From: Clusia tigrina
Taxonomy: Eukaryota; Arthropoda; Insecta; Diptera; Clusiidae
Direction: 5' to 3'
NCBI GenBank assembly: GCA_920105625.2
Contig: OV050031.1
Coordinates: 126,822,275-126,886,274 of the forward strand
DNA: 64,000 bases
A program made the translations under genes and the position numbers. Positions 31,044 to 42,092 of this stretch are shown piece after piece. The notes beneath the pieces were generated by a model that saw only the letters and a program-made list of their open reading frames with translations, did not search any database and was not told the DNA's origin. Each line of letters opens with the position of its first letter. Within the stretch, counting starts at the first letter, position 1.

Positions 31044-31185
31044 TGTTGAGAAAGAACGCAGAGTCATGGAATTCACTTTATTCAACGACTTAGAAGCGAG
31101 AGAGAGATAATATATGTGGATAATGAAAGTAGGAAGTGAAGAAGAAAGTAAATTAGGTAGGGTTACCAGAGTTATATTTCTAACA
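31044..31185 (-). repeat. Copia 5' LTR
   Basis: 142 bp copy of the LTR at 27291-27436. The inner edge is followed on the minus strand by GGTTATTTGCCCAGAC, the likely primer-binding region. Differences from the other LTR (for example lack of the GTGTGC segment near the start) indicate some age since insertion. Confidence 0.92.
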
Positions 31186-31190
31186 GACAG

Positions 31191-31998
31191 TTTTAGATTT
31201 TTAATGAATCTTAGAACATATCCAATGGTTCTTTGTAGAACTTTAAATCAGTTACCATGTTTCACGTTGTAAATTATGTATTCTAGTCCTGTGCAGGTGG
31301 TTGTGGTTGCCGCAATCGGAGCATTGTGTCTTTGTTCTAAGTGCGTTGGAATGTGGTGTTCCCTTAAAAATGGTTTCGGCCAGTGTGATTCCATTCCATG
31401 TAGAAAGATGGGCCCATAGAACCATATATTGCAAGTCATGAGTTTATTTGGCTGAAGCCCTCGAGAGATGACATCTACAGGATTGTCCTTGGAGGATACA
31501 TGGCGCCACTGGTGAGCGCTAGAGAATTTCTGGATTGTGTTTACTCTGTTAGTTACAAATGTTCGCAAGGATGATGATGATGAATTTTTCCAAGATAATA
31601 CAATTTCCGAGTCTGACCAGAAATGAGAAATGTTGTTGGCTAAGTGTAAATCCTGTTTTACTCTTGATTCTACCTCGACTCTAAATACTGCTGCACATAT
31701 TTCTAAGCGAGGCAGCGTTTGTTCCTTGAGAGGTGCGACACTAGATTTGGCACACAAAAGTCTAACAAGTATTCTGTTATCTTGGAGCCTCGATCGTAGA
31801 TAAACTGCAGTGCCATATACCTTCTCGGAGGCATCTACGAACGTATGAATCTCTGTCATTAGTGGTTTCTGATAGTTGAAAACGTGCCTGGAGATACGTG
31901 TGTCATTTAATTTCTTTAAGTTTGTACGGAAAATAGTCCTTTTTGTCTGCATTTCTGATGGTAGATGTTCATCCCAAGATATCTGCAGTTGCCATTTT
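31191..31998 (-). pseudogene. pol: BEL/Pao pol: connection and RNase H
   Basis: The frame 31952-31248 reads HTFVDASEKVYGTAVYLRSR, the RNase H first-Asp motif of BEL/Pao. PRLEICAAVFRVEVESRVKQ and HFWSDSEIVLSWK (second Asp region) follow, then RWRHVSS-type residues (HQWRHVSSKDNPVDVISRG). The edge near 31998 gives WQLQISWDEHLPSEMQ, the connection right after the RT. A stop after KHGN near 31248 ends the frame shortly before the copia insertion. Confidence 0.82.
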
Positions 31999-31999
31999 T

Positions 32000-33222
32000 T
32001 TTTTTTGTCGGAACAATCTTTTAAGCGCAGTACTCACACATTGCACTGCACTTAAGGTTCCCTTTTTACTCTGATTTAAATCTACCCGACCTCCGAAGAA
32101 TTAGAAGTAGATCCTGTAGTGCCAAGGAGCCACGTTGGTTACTCCTCAGCACATCAGTGCCAAAAATCCCAAACCTGATTCGAGCAAAGGCAGGGCAGAC
32201 GCAAAGGAAACAGTCCGCCGTCTCGTCTCCTTTTCCACAGGATGGGCACAGCGCACTGTCTGATATGCCAATCCTTTCCATATGCCTAGCCCATAGAAAG
32301 TGTCCCGTCATCACGCCAACCAACAGCCTGCAGACCCTCCTACCTAAAGATAGAAGAAACCGTGACCATTGGTCAGACATAACGGTTAGCATAATTTTCG
32401 TCCATCCGCAGCCTCTCTCAGCCCGCCATGCTCGCTTGTGGGTCGAAACAACCCACTTGTTAGCAGTGGCTTTGATGGCAGCGGAAATGGAGTGGCAGAA
32501 CAGACTCAGGGCGAATAAAAACAGCCTCAGAGCCCATCCTGGCCAAAGAGTCAGAGGTCTCGTTACCCGCAATGCCAGCGTGTCCTGATACCCAAGTCAG
32601 CGTCAGACTATTATGTTTTCCAACATAATTTAGCCTGGATTTGCAGGACATGACTATCGTGGAAGTGGTGGTAGGGCTATCCAAGGCCATGAGCACAGCT
32701 TGGCTGTCACTGCAGACACAAATAGATTTGCCTTTCCTCCTCTTTTCCACAACAAAGTCCATTGCCTCAAGTATCGCATACACCTCCGCCTGAAACACAG
32801 ACGCATGCAGACCAAGGGCAACGAACCGACGGGTCCCACAAGATTCCACGAAGACACGAGAGACTGAATCGTCTTCAGTCCTTGAGCCATCAGTGAAAAT
32901 ACGGCAGCAGTGTTTGCCGGGCTCGTTCTCGGGATCTAACCATGAACTAGCCTCTGGCTGCAACACATTGTACCGCTTTTCTATTATGACGGTTGATGAC
33001 ATGGAGTTCGTGCGCATAGACAGGGTTGCAAAATTGATGTCAGTGCATGCGCCGTCGTCCAATATCGAATACACCCCATACCAGTGGCCACTATGTTTCA
33101 ATCTGCAGATGGCCTTAACGGCCTCTCCGCGGATGAAGACATCTAGTGGCGGGAGATTCACCAAAGCATCAAGTGCCGGGCCTGGAGTAGTCGGAAATGC
33201 TCCGGTACAACATATGGCCACA
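32000..33222 (-). mobile_element. Family-1 LINE copy C, 5'-truncated, poly(A) tail
   Basis: Minus-strand fragment covering the RT thumb, RNase H, C-terminal zinc motif and 3' UTR. It ends in a run of A (a T run on the plus strand at about 32000-32011). It is nearly identical to 25826-26791 of copy B and adds the 3' end that copy B lacks. The poly(A) abuts BEL pol coding sequence at 31998. The 5' break is at about 33222, next to AT-rich DNA that is not BEL. Confidence 0.88.
32066..33221 (-). pseudogene. Family-1 LINE ORF2 C-terminus: RNase H and zinc motif
   Basis: The frame 33221-32460 begins MAICCTGAFPTTPGPALDAL, then RNase H IFTDGSRTEDDSVSRVFVE, FQAEVYAILEAM, SDSQAVLMAL and GHAGIAGNETSDSLARMGSE. 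A small frame change leads to the ORF 32572-32066 with WTKIMLTVMSDQWSRFLLSL, LVGVMTGHFLWARHMERIG, CPSCGKGDETADCFLCVCP (a CCHC-type C-terminal motif) and a stop. RNase H residues appear conserved. RT and endonuclease are absent. Confidence 0.88.
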
Positions 33223-33564
33223 GTACATATCTATGAACACTGATTCGCCGTATCATCCTTCATGTTTGAAGTAAATTTTATGAACTTCAATATATAGTAT
33301 AAAATATTGTTATAAAACCGTATATAATGCAATAACCTATATATAAATATTTTATTCCTATTGAAATTATGTAGTTCAACCATGATTGTGTTCCAACGCA
33401 TAATAAACCACTTCATAATCTAACATTATTATAATCAAAAATCTATAAAAAATTATTTCAAGTGTTTAAAAATCCAAGATATTTTAAATTTATATTATGA
33501 TAAATAATGTGAGTAAGTCGATAGTCGTCAATTCTGTGTATATGAAGATTATTTTTGTAACGAA

Positions 33565-34076
33565 TTTATTGACAAGACAAGTTAGAACAGTAATTGCAAT
33601 TGCGTATGTGGTTATGCCACCATAATAATTTTTCAGAAGAAGAAGAAGAATTACTGAAACATTTTTTGGCAGATCTTATAGCTATTTCGGACACGCCACT
33701 TGTCCTCATCCGAGATCTTTCAATGAAAGGCAATTTCTCCCCAAGCAATTTTTTATTATGTCTCAGAAATCAACAGCACACCAATTATGAACCCTCCCAG
33801 GAAGCGAACCTGGGTCTACAGCTGTTGTAATCAGTCCATCCAGACAACTACGCTAACTGCAGGTGGTGAGCTGACTGATCAAATTCTGTTCATGTACTGT
33901 CTCATTCCACCACACAATCTAATCAAGTCTGTCTCATTATTACCCCTCTTTTGTTCCGTAAGCTCTCTCTCTCTGTTTTTTTATTACATTTCAGTGGTGT
34001 CATAGTACATTGTTTTTACGGTGGCATAACCACATACGCAATTGCAACTACTGTTGTAACTTGTCTTGTCAATAAA
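33565..34076. mobile_element. Inverted-repeat element, 512 bp (MITE-like)
   Basis: The 57-bp ends 33565-33621 and 34020-34076 are inverted copies with 55 of 57 matches. They begin TTTATTGACAAGACAAGTTA. The interior has no convincing ORF; the short plus-strand frames at 33594-33830 and 33787-34005 carry no known motif. No clear target duplication beyond A/T bases. It is probably a non-autonomous DNA transposon. Confidence 0.7.
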
Positions 34077-34944
34077 TAATGTTTAGAAAACACATTGTAA
34101 TATAAGGTGCGTTTTTTTGCCCATTGTAGGGCTTAAACAAGTCGACTTGCTTGCATGTCTTTTCACAAACGCCATTCGAAATACTACAACCGGCAACTCA
34201 ATCGCTTAACGTGAACACTTAAGTTATGGAAACTTATAAAAATGTACAAATACTTCATACTGCTTCGTGCTTCTTTAAGCATGTGAACTCCACTTACATA
34301 GATAGAAAATACTTTGAATCAGATAATCTGTCTTGACCTACATTCGTGAATAATATTTGGGACCTATTTTCAGTTTTATATCTTAATTATTTGGTATCTT
34401 AGTTCTTCTATGCAACTGCATGTTTTGTTATAAAAGAAATATCAAAAATTTTAATACATATGCAAAATTCTTAATTTTCCTACCATAAGAATAAAATCTA
34501 ATCTAACAATCTACTTAATATAGCATATACGAAAAACAAAAACTTCCTAAAATTGCACATATTCATTGACGAACGAAATGTTTGATTGGATTAGATTTTG
34601 TGAAATTTATGAGATTCTTCAGACGAATTGCGGAAAAGCATCACAAAACTAACATAAACAAAGGTATTGACATCGTACAAATCCTAACACAATTTCATTC
34701 CCACTTGAATTTATGTATGTGAGTTAAGAAACACCGTTATGAATATTTTTAGAAGATATAAATTTCTTTGCTGTAATGATCTTTTATAGCAGCAGCAATT
34801 CAATGTGGTTCAGTAAATTTATTTAATACTGGATAGTTTATGTTAAGGTAGTAAACTATTCTTATTATTTTTTATAAAAATAATTAAGAGTTTGCTTTCA
34901 AAAAAAGGATGAACAATTAAAAAAATATAAAAATTAACACATTT

Positions 34945-35015
34945 CTCAGCGGACTTGAACCCGGCATCATAAAATTGATATACCAACGCTTTACGACTTG
35001 CGCTATCGATCTTTA
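34945..35015 (-). other. tRNA-like remnant (possible tRNA-derived SINE or pseudo-tRNA)
   Basis: The minus strand has GATCGATAGCGCAAGTCGTA (box-A-like) and, about 35 nt later, CCGGGTTCAAGTCCGC (a box B with one change from GGTTCGANTCC). The anticodon arm does not fold well and the acceptor ends do not pair, so it is not a working tRNA gene. Confidence 0.35.
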
Positions 35016-35026
35016 TAAAAGACCCA

Positions 35027-35690
35027 ATGCCTGTATATTTATTTTATATTGTCAAGTGTTCTAATATGCACGCATTATGCTTCGTCACGACCGGCAACAA
35101 ATTTATCAAAGCAAAGCAGTTAGCGACCATATGCTCCATATCAGCCTCCCTACACGGATCTCTCAACCACGTGAAAGGCACAGTATTCGCCCCATTTCTC
35201 AACAATGTGGCAGAGAATGAAATTGTTGATGAGTTAAGCTCCCAAGGAGTGGTATCAGTTTACAAATTCCAGAAAAATGTAGAAGGTAATTTTCGAACTT
35301 CCGAGGTATTGCTATTAACCTTTAATCTTTACAAATTACCAAGTAAAATGGATATCGCATGGTGCAAAGCATTAGTTCGAGAATACACACCCTCTCCCAT
35401 GCGCTGCAAGTGATGTCAGGTGCAAGTCATGTCAGCTGCTTGGTCTGACCATAAAGTACTGAAAGCGGTCTCCTCTTTGAGTAAACTGTTCTCTGCCCCC
35501 ACACTCCCCTTCCAATTGCGTACGCACACTCTATGCTAACTGCTCAGAACCTCATTTCTCCTCCTCCAAAGACTGTACCAAATCCTATCTGACAACTCTT
35601 TTACAAATAATATTTTTAACCCGCTTCCCTCTATTAACAGAGTTATTTCCCTTACTCAATTATCTAACGCATCAGACTCATCTGATGAAT
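35027..35690 (+). pseudogene. I-clade LINE ORF1 (gag-like)
   Basis: The ORF 35027-35413 contains HVKGTVFAPFLNNVAENEIV, VVSVYKFQKNVEGNF and MDIAWCKALVREYTPSPMRC, the region just before the zinc knuckles of I/Jockey ORF1 proteins. The frame is lost after PMRCK. Remnants of the knuckles (CSEPHFSSSKDC) are readable in 35530-35580. The true start is uncertain, and the element may be 5'-truncated near 35027. The protein would bind element RNA. Confidence 0.7.
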
Positions 35691-35738
35691 AAAGCTTCCA
35701 TTATTACCAATTTCAGTTATAAATAATCTAAAAATTTT

Positions 35739-36206
35739 TTGTCTCTTTTTTCGTTAGTTATGTTTACTTTTCTGCAATGGAATATTAATGGATTCTTGAA
35801 TAATTATCATGAGCTTCTTTTGCTTATTTCAGAATTAAAACCTGATCTGATCGTTTTACAAGAGACTAATCTTGGCTATCTTAGTAATGTTTATCGTCCT
35901 TCTCCTTATTTAGCTTATTTTCATAATACAAACCATACGAATAAGTATGGCACTGGGGTGCTTATTAGGAAACATATTTGCCATAAAAGAATTCCAATTC
36001 AAACTAATTTAAATATTATTGCTTTCGAAATAAAGGCAAATATTACTTTCACAGTGATATCTGTTTATTTTCCACCTAATAAAGATTTCGATTTGCGTGA
36101 ATTTAAATCAGTTGTGGTTTCATTGCCTCAGCCGCTTGTTCTTTGTGGGGATGTTAATGCTTGGAGCCCACTTTGGGGTTCTTCCATCCATAATAAACGG
36201 GGTTAA
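35739..36206 (+). pseudogene. I-clade LINE ORF2: AP-like endonuclease
   Basis: The ORF has LQWNINGFLNNYHELLLLIS (catalytic Asn), PDLIVLQETNL (catalytic Glu), YGTGVLIRK, VISVYFPPN and LVLCGDVNAWSPLWGSS. These are the ordered motifs of LINE AP endonucleases. A stop after NKRG breaks the frame, and the final SDH motif is readable only in the following degraded stretch (about 36350-36390, SDHYPIVF-like). It would nick target DNA for target-primed reverse transcription. Confidence 0.8.
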
Positions 36207-38445
36207 ATTATAGAAGAACCAATTTGTTCTCTAGACCTAACTGTCTTAAATGATAAATCTCCGTCGCATTTTACCACACACAAAACATTTACTAATGTAG
36301 ATATCACGGTATCTTCAACAGGTATTTGTCCACTTTTTTCTTGGATATTTTGGATAATCTCTATGGCAGCGACCACTACCCAATTGTTTTTTATCTAAAC
36401 TGTGACAGGAGAAATAAGTCTGCGCACAGCCCTAGATTCCTAGCTGATAAAGCTGACTGGGAAAACTAGAAATTGTCGTAGGCGAACTAAATCGACTCCA
36501 CCTCCCTAGTCGTAGCATAAACAAAGAAGCTGCTTTAGTTAGAAAGGTTATTCGGACTGCACCTACTTTATCCATTACTCAAACTTGGCCATACTTTCCA
36601 AAAAAATGTGTCCCCTTGTGGAATAAGGAGCTCGCTGAGTTGCGTACAATAAAGCAAGGTACATAGTACATCTTTAAACAGAAAGAACAGAAAACAGAAA
36701 GAAACTCATGGTATATAAAGCAGCTAATGCCAAATTTAAACTTGTTGCTAAAAAAGCTAAAAAAGAAAGCTTTAAGAAGATTACCAGTTCCATAAATCCG
36801 TCATCTTCTCCGAAAGAAATATGGAACAATATTAAAAAGCTTTCCGGATCTTATAGGCATTTTAGTATTCCAGAGCTTATAATAAATAAAAAGCCTATTT
36901 CATGTGGTGAAAAAATTGCAAATTATTCTGCAAAATATTGGTATGATTAAAATTTTTCTAATGACTTTGTTGTTCATAAGTCTAGGTTAATTTTGTCCCC
37001 CAAACAATCTCTGTCGCTCAGCTAAAGAGAGTTTGGAAACTTTGTTAATAACGCCAAGGGCTTCGACTGGCCATGATCGAGTTACTTATGTCATGATAAA
37101 AAACTTATCTGACTCTATTAAAATTAAATTATTAAACCTATATAACTGCATTTTTTCTTTTGGTATCTTTTCTCAAAGTTGGAAACGTGCTATTATATCT
37201 CCGATTCCTAAGCCCAATAAACCCGTGGATAATCCGTCCAACTTTCACCCGATTTCCCTACTCCCATGTAACAGCAAGGTACTGGAGAAGATAATAGCCT
37301 ACAGATTGATGTGGTTCGCATCTTAGTATAAGCTTATAGGTTTCAATCAAGTTGCCTTCAATAAGGGTCATAGCACCATTCACTCCTATCTTTTGACTCT
37401 CTCTCTCTTCGAATACTCTATCTAATGGAAAGCATGTCACAGCAGTTTCCCTAGACTTTGAAAAAGCCTTTGATCGTATTGGAGCACATATTGTTCTAAG
37501 GTAGCTAAAAAAATGGAGAGTTGGCCCTAAAATATACAACTTAATTAAAAATTTTAGTACAAATCACGGATTTATGGTTAAAATAATGGTTTTTTTTCTG
37601 ACAAATGTGTTTTACAAAATGGGATTCCTAAAGGTTCGCCTCTTTCGGTTGTTTTATTTATAATTACTTTCGATGAAATCAGTAAAATTATAGTTAAGTA
37701 CAATGTAGCTCACGGTATTTACGCAGACAGCGTGCTGATATTTACTAAAAAAGATAATTTGGCAAATGTTAGAACCATTTTTAATAAAATCCTTGATGAT
37801 ATTTGTGTATGGTCGCTTCAATCAGGAGCGATTATTGCATATGAGAAATGTCATATTCTGCATATTTGTCGGAAAAATGCTATCCAAACGTACAACTAAG
37901 TTATAATAATATATATATTAACAATGTTAACCAAATGAAAATATTAGCGGTTTTATTTAACTGTAAATACACCTTTAAATTTCATTGCAATTACATTAGA
38001 AATAAGTTGGTTAAACGCCTTAATATTGTAAAATAATTTTTATCAAAAAAATCACTTGTACACATTTCCACACTTTGTTATATTGTTAAAGCCTTATTTT
38101 TATCTCTGATCGATTATGCGTTGCCAATTTATGGAACCTGTGCCAAAATCAACTTAAATCTTCTTTGTGCTACGTATCATGCTGCCCTTCGGAAAAGCTT
38201 ACGCTTAAGATTTCACCACCACTCCTGTTTACAACATGCTCGCTGAATCTGGACTTCCTAGCCTTATATTATTATGATGGCTAGTCTTATACACAAAACC
38301 TTATCTTGCAATAATTATGGTCTTTACAAAAATATCATTAATGCTGCAAATTCAAAATGTCCCCCAAAGAGACCCACTGCGTTACATCGTGTGTTGTTCC
38401 TGGCCAAGGAAATGAATCTCCCAGTTAAACCTGTTCGGAAAGCTT
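36207..38445 (+). pseudogene. I-clade LINE ORF2: reverse transcriptase
   Basis: Scattered frames: 36708-36950 (pre-RT, NPSSSPKEIWNNIKKLSGSY) and 37033-37326 (fingers: ISPIPKPNKPVDNPSNFHPI and LLPCNSKVLEKIIAYRL). Motif A remnant is near 37455 (LDFEKAFDRIG). The catalytic box near 37720-37731 is written YADS, with the second Asp lost. 37848-38036 is the RT C-terminal part. RHRVLFLAKEMNLPVKP-like residues end the segment at 38440. Many stops. It is interrupted by the R1/LOA-like LINE at 38446. Confidence 0.72.
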
Positions 38446-38599
38446 AGGTTAGGTTAGGTTAATGTGGCAGCCAGTTCAAGGACCAGCTCACTCAGACCAT
38501 TATGGGTCCATTGTGATACCACCGCGCCACAACGCACCTCCGATTCACTCGTCGAACCATTTTGAAGCCCTATTAAAGCGCAGGATTTGTTTGATCTTC

Positions 38600-41500
38600 G
38601 CGCTAGATACCTCTGTAAGAGAGCTAAAAGCGTATTTGCCTAAAGAGCCCGCTCTGCTTCTGGCCAGAGCTGGGCAACTACAGAAGAGATGTTCCACAGT
38701 CTCCTACTCCTCCTCATCCCCACAGCTTCAACACTATTCATGAGAGAATACTCCCAGCCAGAGGACATGTCTGCCGAAAAGCCAGTAACCAGTTATACAT
38801 GCCACGACCTTAGAGATATTCTCTCTCGGCAGGGCAAGCAATTCTCTAGTTTTCCTACTATTAAGTTCCGGTCACATTAGCCTAGTCGTTAAGCAAGTGC
38901 CCTCTTGTGCCCAAGACCCATTGGTCTCACGCACGACCCTATCCCTCAGCATCAGTTTACAGGTGGCAATAGGTATTCCAATTTCACATCTGTCCATGCC
39001 TAAAGGAAGGTTGGTACCCCGTCTGGGTAAGTCATCAGCCCTACAGTTTCCCGCAATATCTCTATGCCCCGGAACCCATATAAGGGGTACCTTGAAAGCG
39101 GTACTGATATCATTTAGGGCTGCTCGGCAGTCCTGAGCAACTTTTGATTTCAGTGCCACCGAATTCATTGACAAGATGGCCGCCTGGCTATCCGAGTAGA
39201 TATTTATAATATTTCTTGTTACGGCATGTCTATTTAAGTAGACGGCTACCTCCTTTATGGCTAGGACCTGTGCTTGATAAACACTGCAGTGGTCGGGGAG
39301 ACGGAAAGAAAGTTCCATTCCCAATTCTTGTGAGAAAACTCCAAAACCGACTCTATCGTCAAGTTTGGATCCGTCAGTGCAGAAATTAAGTTCCCCCTTC
39401 TCCATGGCATTGGTGCTTGCCACTCTCTTCTAGACGGAATATATGTCTGGAAGTGCCTGTCGAAGTTGAGATTTGGTATAGAGTGGTCAATGTGTTGGAT
39501 AGAACTACTCCAGGAATGCGCAATAGTCGAGTGACCAATCTGCCGATCATGCCATAACGCCGCACATTTCAGCCTTAGTGCTGATGTGGCGGCCACTTGT
39601 TGCCCTACCAGCTCTAAAATAGATAGGTGAGTTACTTCTAAAGCTTTAGTAGGCGTGATCCTTAAGGCACCAGAGTTACATAAAAAAGCCGTTGTTTTGA
39701 AGTTGTTTCTGAGTAGCTGGCCACCATACCAGTATTCCATATAGCAATATGGGTCTGACCATACAAATGTATAGCCAGTGCATAATTCGTGGGGATAGCC
39801 TCCACCTGATTCCGACCGCTTTTTTACATGTTTACAAAGCAATATTGGCCTTCCTGACTCTTTCTTCAATATTGGGTTTCCAGGTAAGTTTTCTATCTAG
39901 TACTAGTCCCAAATATCTAACTGTCTCCTTCATCGGAATTTCCACACCTTTGTATGTTAGCGGGGAGACCTCAGGAGATCAATTTTTCTCAGAAAAGTGG
40001 ATTATTTCCATTTTCTCAGGGTTTAACCCTAATCCCCTTCTTCCCGTCCAACCAGTAAGCGTGGCCATGCTAGAGCGCAAAATATCCATAAGAGTGTTTG
40101 GATATTTCCCTCTGATCACAATTGCCAAGTCATCAGCGTAGGCAACGACATGGCAACCCTCCCTCTCTAGAGTTAGCAGTAACGAATTTACCGCCAAATT
40201 CCAGAGCAGGGGGGAGAGGACTAATCCCTGAGGAGTGCCTCTGCAGACCTGTCTGCTTAAGGTGTGGGAACCTAAGCTGGTAGATACACTTCTACTGACG
40301 AGTATCATTGCTACCATCGCTACCATATTAGGATCGACGCCCAGAGCTTCTAACGCTCCCGTAATGGCGTTCGAATTTATGTTGTTGAAAGCGCCTTCTA
40401 TGTCAATGAACGCCGCTAGTGCGAAATCTTTCAACTGGATGGCTTTTTCCACTATACCAATAAGTACGTGTAACGCCGTCTCTGTCGATTTGCCCTTCGT
40501 GTATGCATGTTGTGCCGTGGAGATTCTACCAGTTGGTATAGATTCCCGTAAGTGTGCATCCATCAATCTCTCCAGTGTTTTTAGGAGGAAAGACGTGAGA
40601 CTGATTGATCTGAAGTCTTTAGAATTTACATGAGAGGACCTGCCTGGCTTGGGTATGAAGGAAACCTTCGTTTCTCTCCATCTCAGCGGAATATAGCCCA
40701 TGTTAAGACAGCTTCTAATTGCAGTCACAACCCAGGGCGTAATTATGTCCCGTGATTGTTGCAGTTCAGCTGGATAGATTCCATCCGGACCCGGAGATTT
40801 ATATGGACCAAAGGTGTTAATGGCACACTGAACTTTCTCGACTTTATCGCATTCCCTATCTCAGACTGCCTGCCCCTAGGTGTCGAGTTATCACACTCCA
40901 CTGTGCTACTGCGTGGAAAATGCGTATCTAAGAGAAGAGCCAAAGATTCCTCGCTCGATTCGCTCCACACATCACCCGGACCTTTAAGGTAGCCCAGGTT
41001 GTGTGGTGTCATCGCTAGGATTCTTCTTAGTCTAGCTGTTTCCGATGTTTCTTCCACATCCCTACAATAATTTAGGCAGGACTGTCGCTGTGCAATTCTG
41101 ATTGCTTTCTTGTATATTTTTAGCCTTGTAGGCTTCCCAGTCCGCGGGCAGACCCGAAATTTTAGCCCTATTAAATAGCCGCCTGTTGGACTTCCGGAGA
41201 AGGCCTAGATCCATTGACCACCAAGGTGGTTTGTCCTTGCCTCTCAGTTTTACAACGGGGCACCCGGCTGTCAGTGAACTATTCAGGGCCGTGGTTACCT
41301 GATTGATCAGCCCGTCTAATTCCACAGGGTCTGTGGGATCAGACGGGGGATTTATTGGCAGCGAGGCCCTGAGAGTTTTCCTATACTTCCCCCAGTCCGT
41401 TCTCCATATATTTCTAAAGGTCTTAACTGGAGCTCGTGGGCAGTTCACTTCGTATTCTATATAGCGATGGTCAGAGTAGGAATTTTCACTCGACACTCTC

Positions 41501-42092
41501 CATCTTTTTATATTGTTAGCGAAGTTATCGAAGGTCAGGGTAATATCTAACACTTCCTTCTATTTTGTGTTATAAACGTCGGCTCTGAGACTAAATTTAC
41601 GACACTAAGCTTATTCTCTATAATGAAGTCTAAAACTGACTCACCTCTTGCGTTAGTGTTTGAACTTTCCCACAAAGTATTGTGTGCGCTTACATCACTG
41701 GAGACAACCAAGTTCCTTTTGGCTGCGGCTGCCTCCATGACCAATGTCCGAACCTCCTCTGGTGGAGCGTCCTTGTCGTGAGGCATATATGCGGAGGCTA
41801 CCCAGAGACTGCTATTTTGCAGCTCAATGCTTGCCGCCATCGTATCGCCATTATTTAACTGTTGGAGCAAAAAGATGTTAATGTTATCCTTTGCAACTAT
41901 ACAAGCAGGAGGCTTACCTGTGCTCTGAGCGGCTATCATCTTGAAGCCTCTCATCTTCAAACCGCAGATTTTGTTGCCGCATATCCACGGCTCTTGGATG
42001 AAGGCCACGTCAAAACCACCGAAACCCAGGCGGACCATCAAGTTCGCAGAGGCCAGTTTACAATGGTGGAGGTTGATTTGGATCAGCTTCAT
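38600..42092 (-). pseudogene. LINE D ORF2: endonuclease, RT, RNase H
   Basis: Endonuclease starts MKLIQINLHHCKLASANL (42092) with FIQEPWI and VASAYMPHD. The end of the domain, SYSDHRYIEYEV, is in frame 41553-41062. RT frame 40728-39979 has VSFIPKPGRSSHVNSKDFRS, FIDIEGAFNN, RGTPQGLVLSPLLWNL and an intact YADD (40129-40140). RNase H in 39423-38872 has FCTDGSKLDDRVGFGVFS, SVYQAQVLAIKEV, YSDSQAAIL and WVPGHRDIAGN. A C-terminal Cys-type remnant (CPALARSRAGS) lies near 38620-38700. Frame changes occur near 41550, 41060, 40735, 39970 and 39400. Confidence 0.85.

Larger units (their letters stand above)
27291..31185 (-). mobile_element. Copia (Ty1/copia) LTR retrotransposon with target duplication
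   Basis: 3895 bp, bounded by LTRs 27291-27436 and 31044-31185 and flanked on both sides by GACAG (27286-27290, 31186-31190). Coding order on the minus strand is gag, protease, integrase, RT, RNase H, the copia order. It is shorter than full elements (about 5 kb) because of internal deletions, including the RT active-site box. The insertion splits a BEL pol gene. Confidence 0.95.
26792..31998 (-). mobile_element. BEL/Pao pol fragment split by a copia insertion
   Basis: Minus-strand BEL sequence occupies 31998-31191 (RNase H region) and 27285-26792 (linker and integrase N-terminal half). Between them lies a complete copia element with a 5-bp target duplication. The right edge (31998) meets the poly(A) tail of a family-1 LINE. 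The left edge (26792) meets the broken end of LINE copy B. It covers the part of pol missing from the fragments at 616-3475 and 10625-13843, but whether it is the same family cannot be shown, as the regions do not overlap. Confidence 0.8.
33223..35026. other. AT-rich spacer
   Basis: No protein-coding gene recognised. It contains the inverted-repeat element 33565-34076 and a tRNA-like remnant at 34945-35015, listed separately. The rest shows only short simple-sequence patches. Confidence 0.4.
35027..38445 (+). mobile_element. I-clade LINE, part 1 (ORF1 to RT)
   Basis: Oldest member of the right-hand stack. Part 1 holds ORF1, endonuclease and RT. Part 2 lies at about 43873-44112 and part 3, RNase H to 3' end, at 53792-54715. 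The parts read on in coding order once the two minus-strand LINE insertions are skipped. The clade is inferred from the endonuclease style (LQWNINGFLNN), the RNase H plus C-terminal Cys/His motif, and an A/T-repeat 3' end. Confidence 0.75.

Noticed and set aside
33594..34005. Plus-strand frames inside the 512-bp inverted-repeat element
   Set aside because: Both overlap the terminal repeats or simple sequence and carry no transposase motif.
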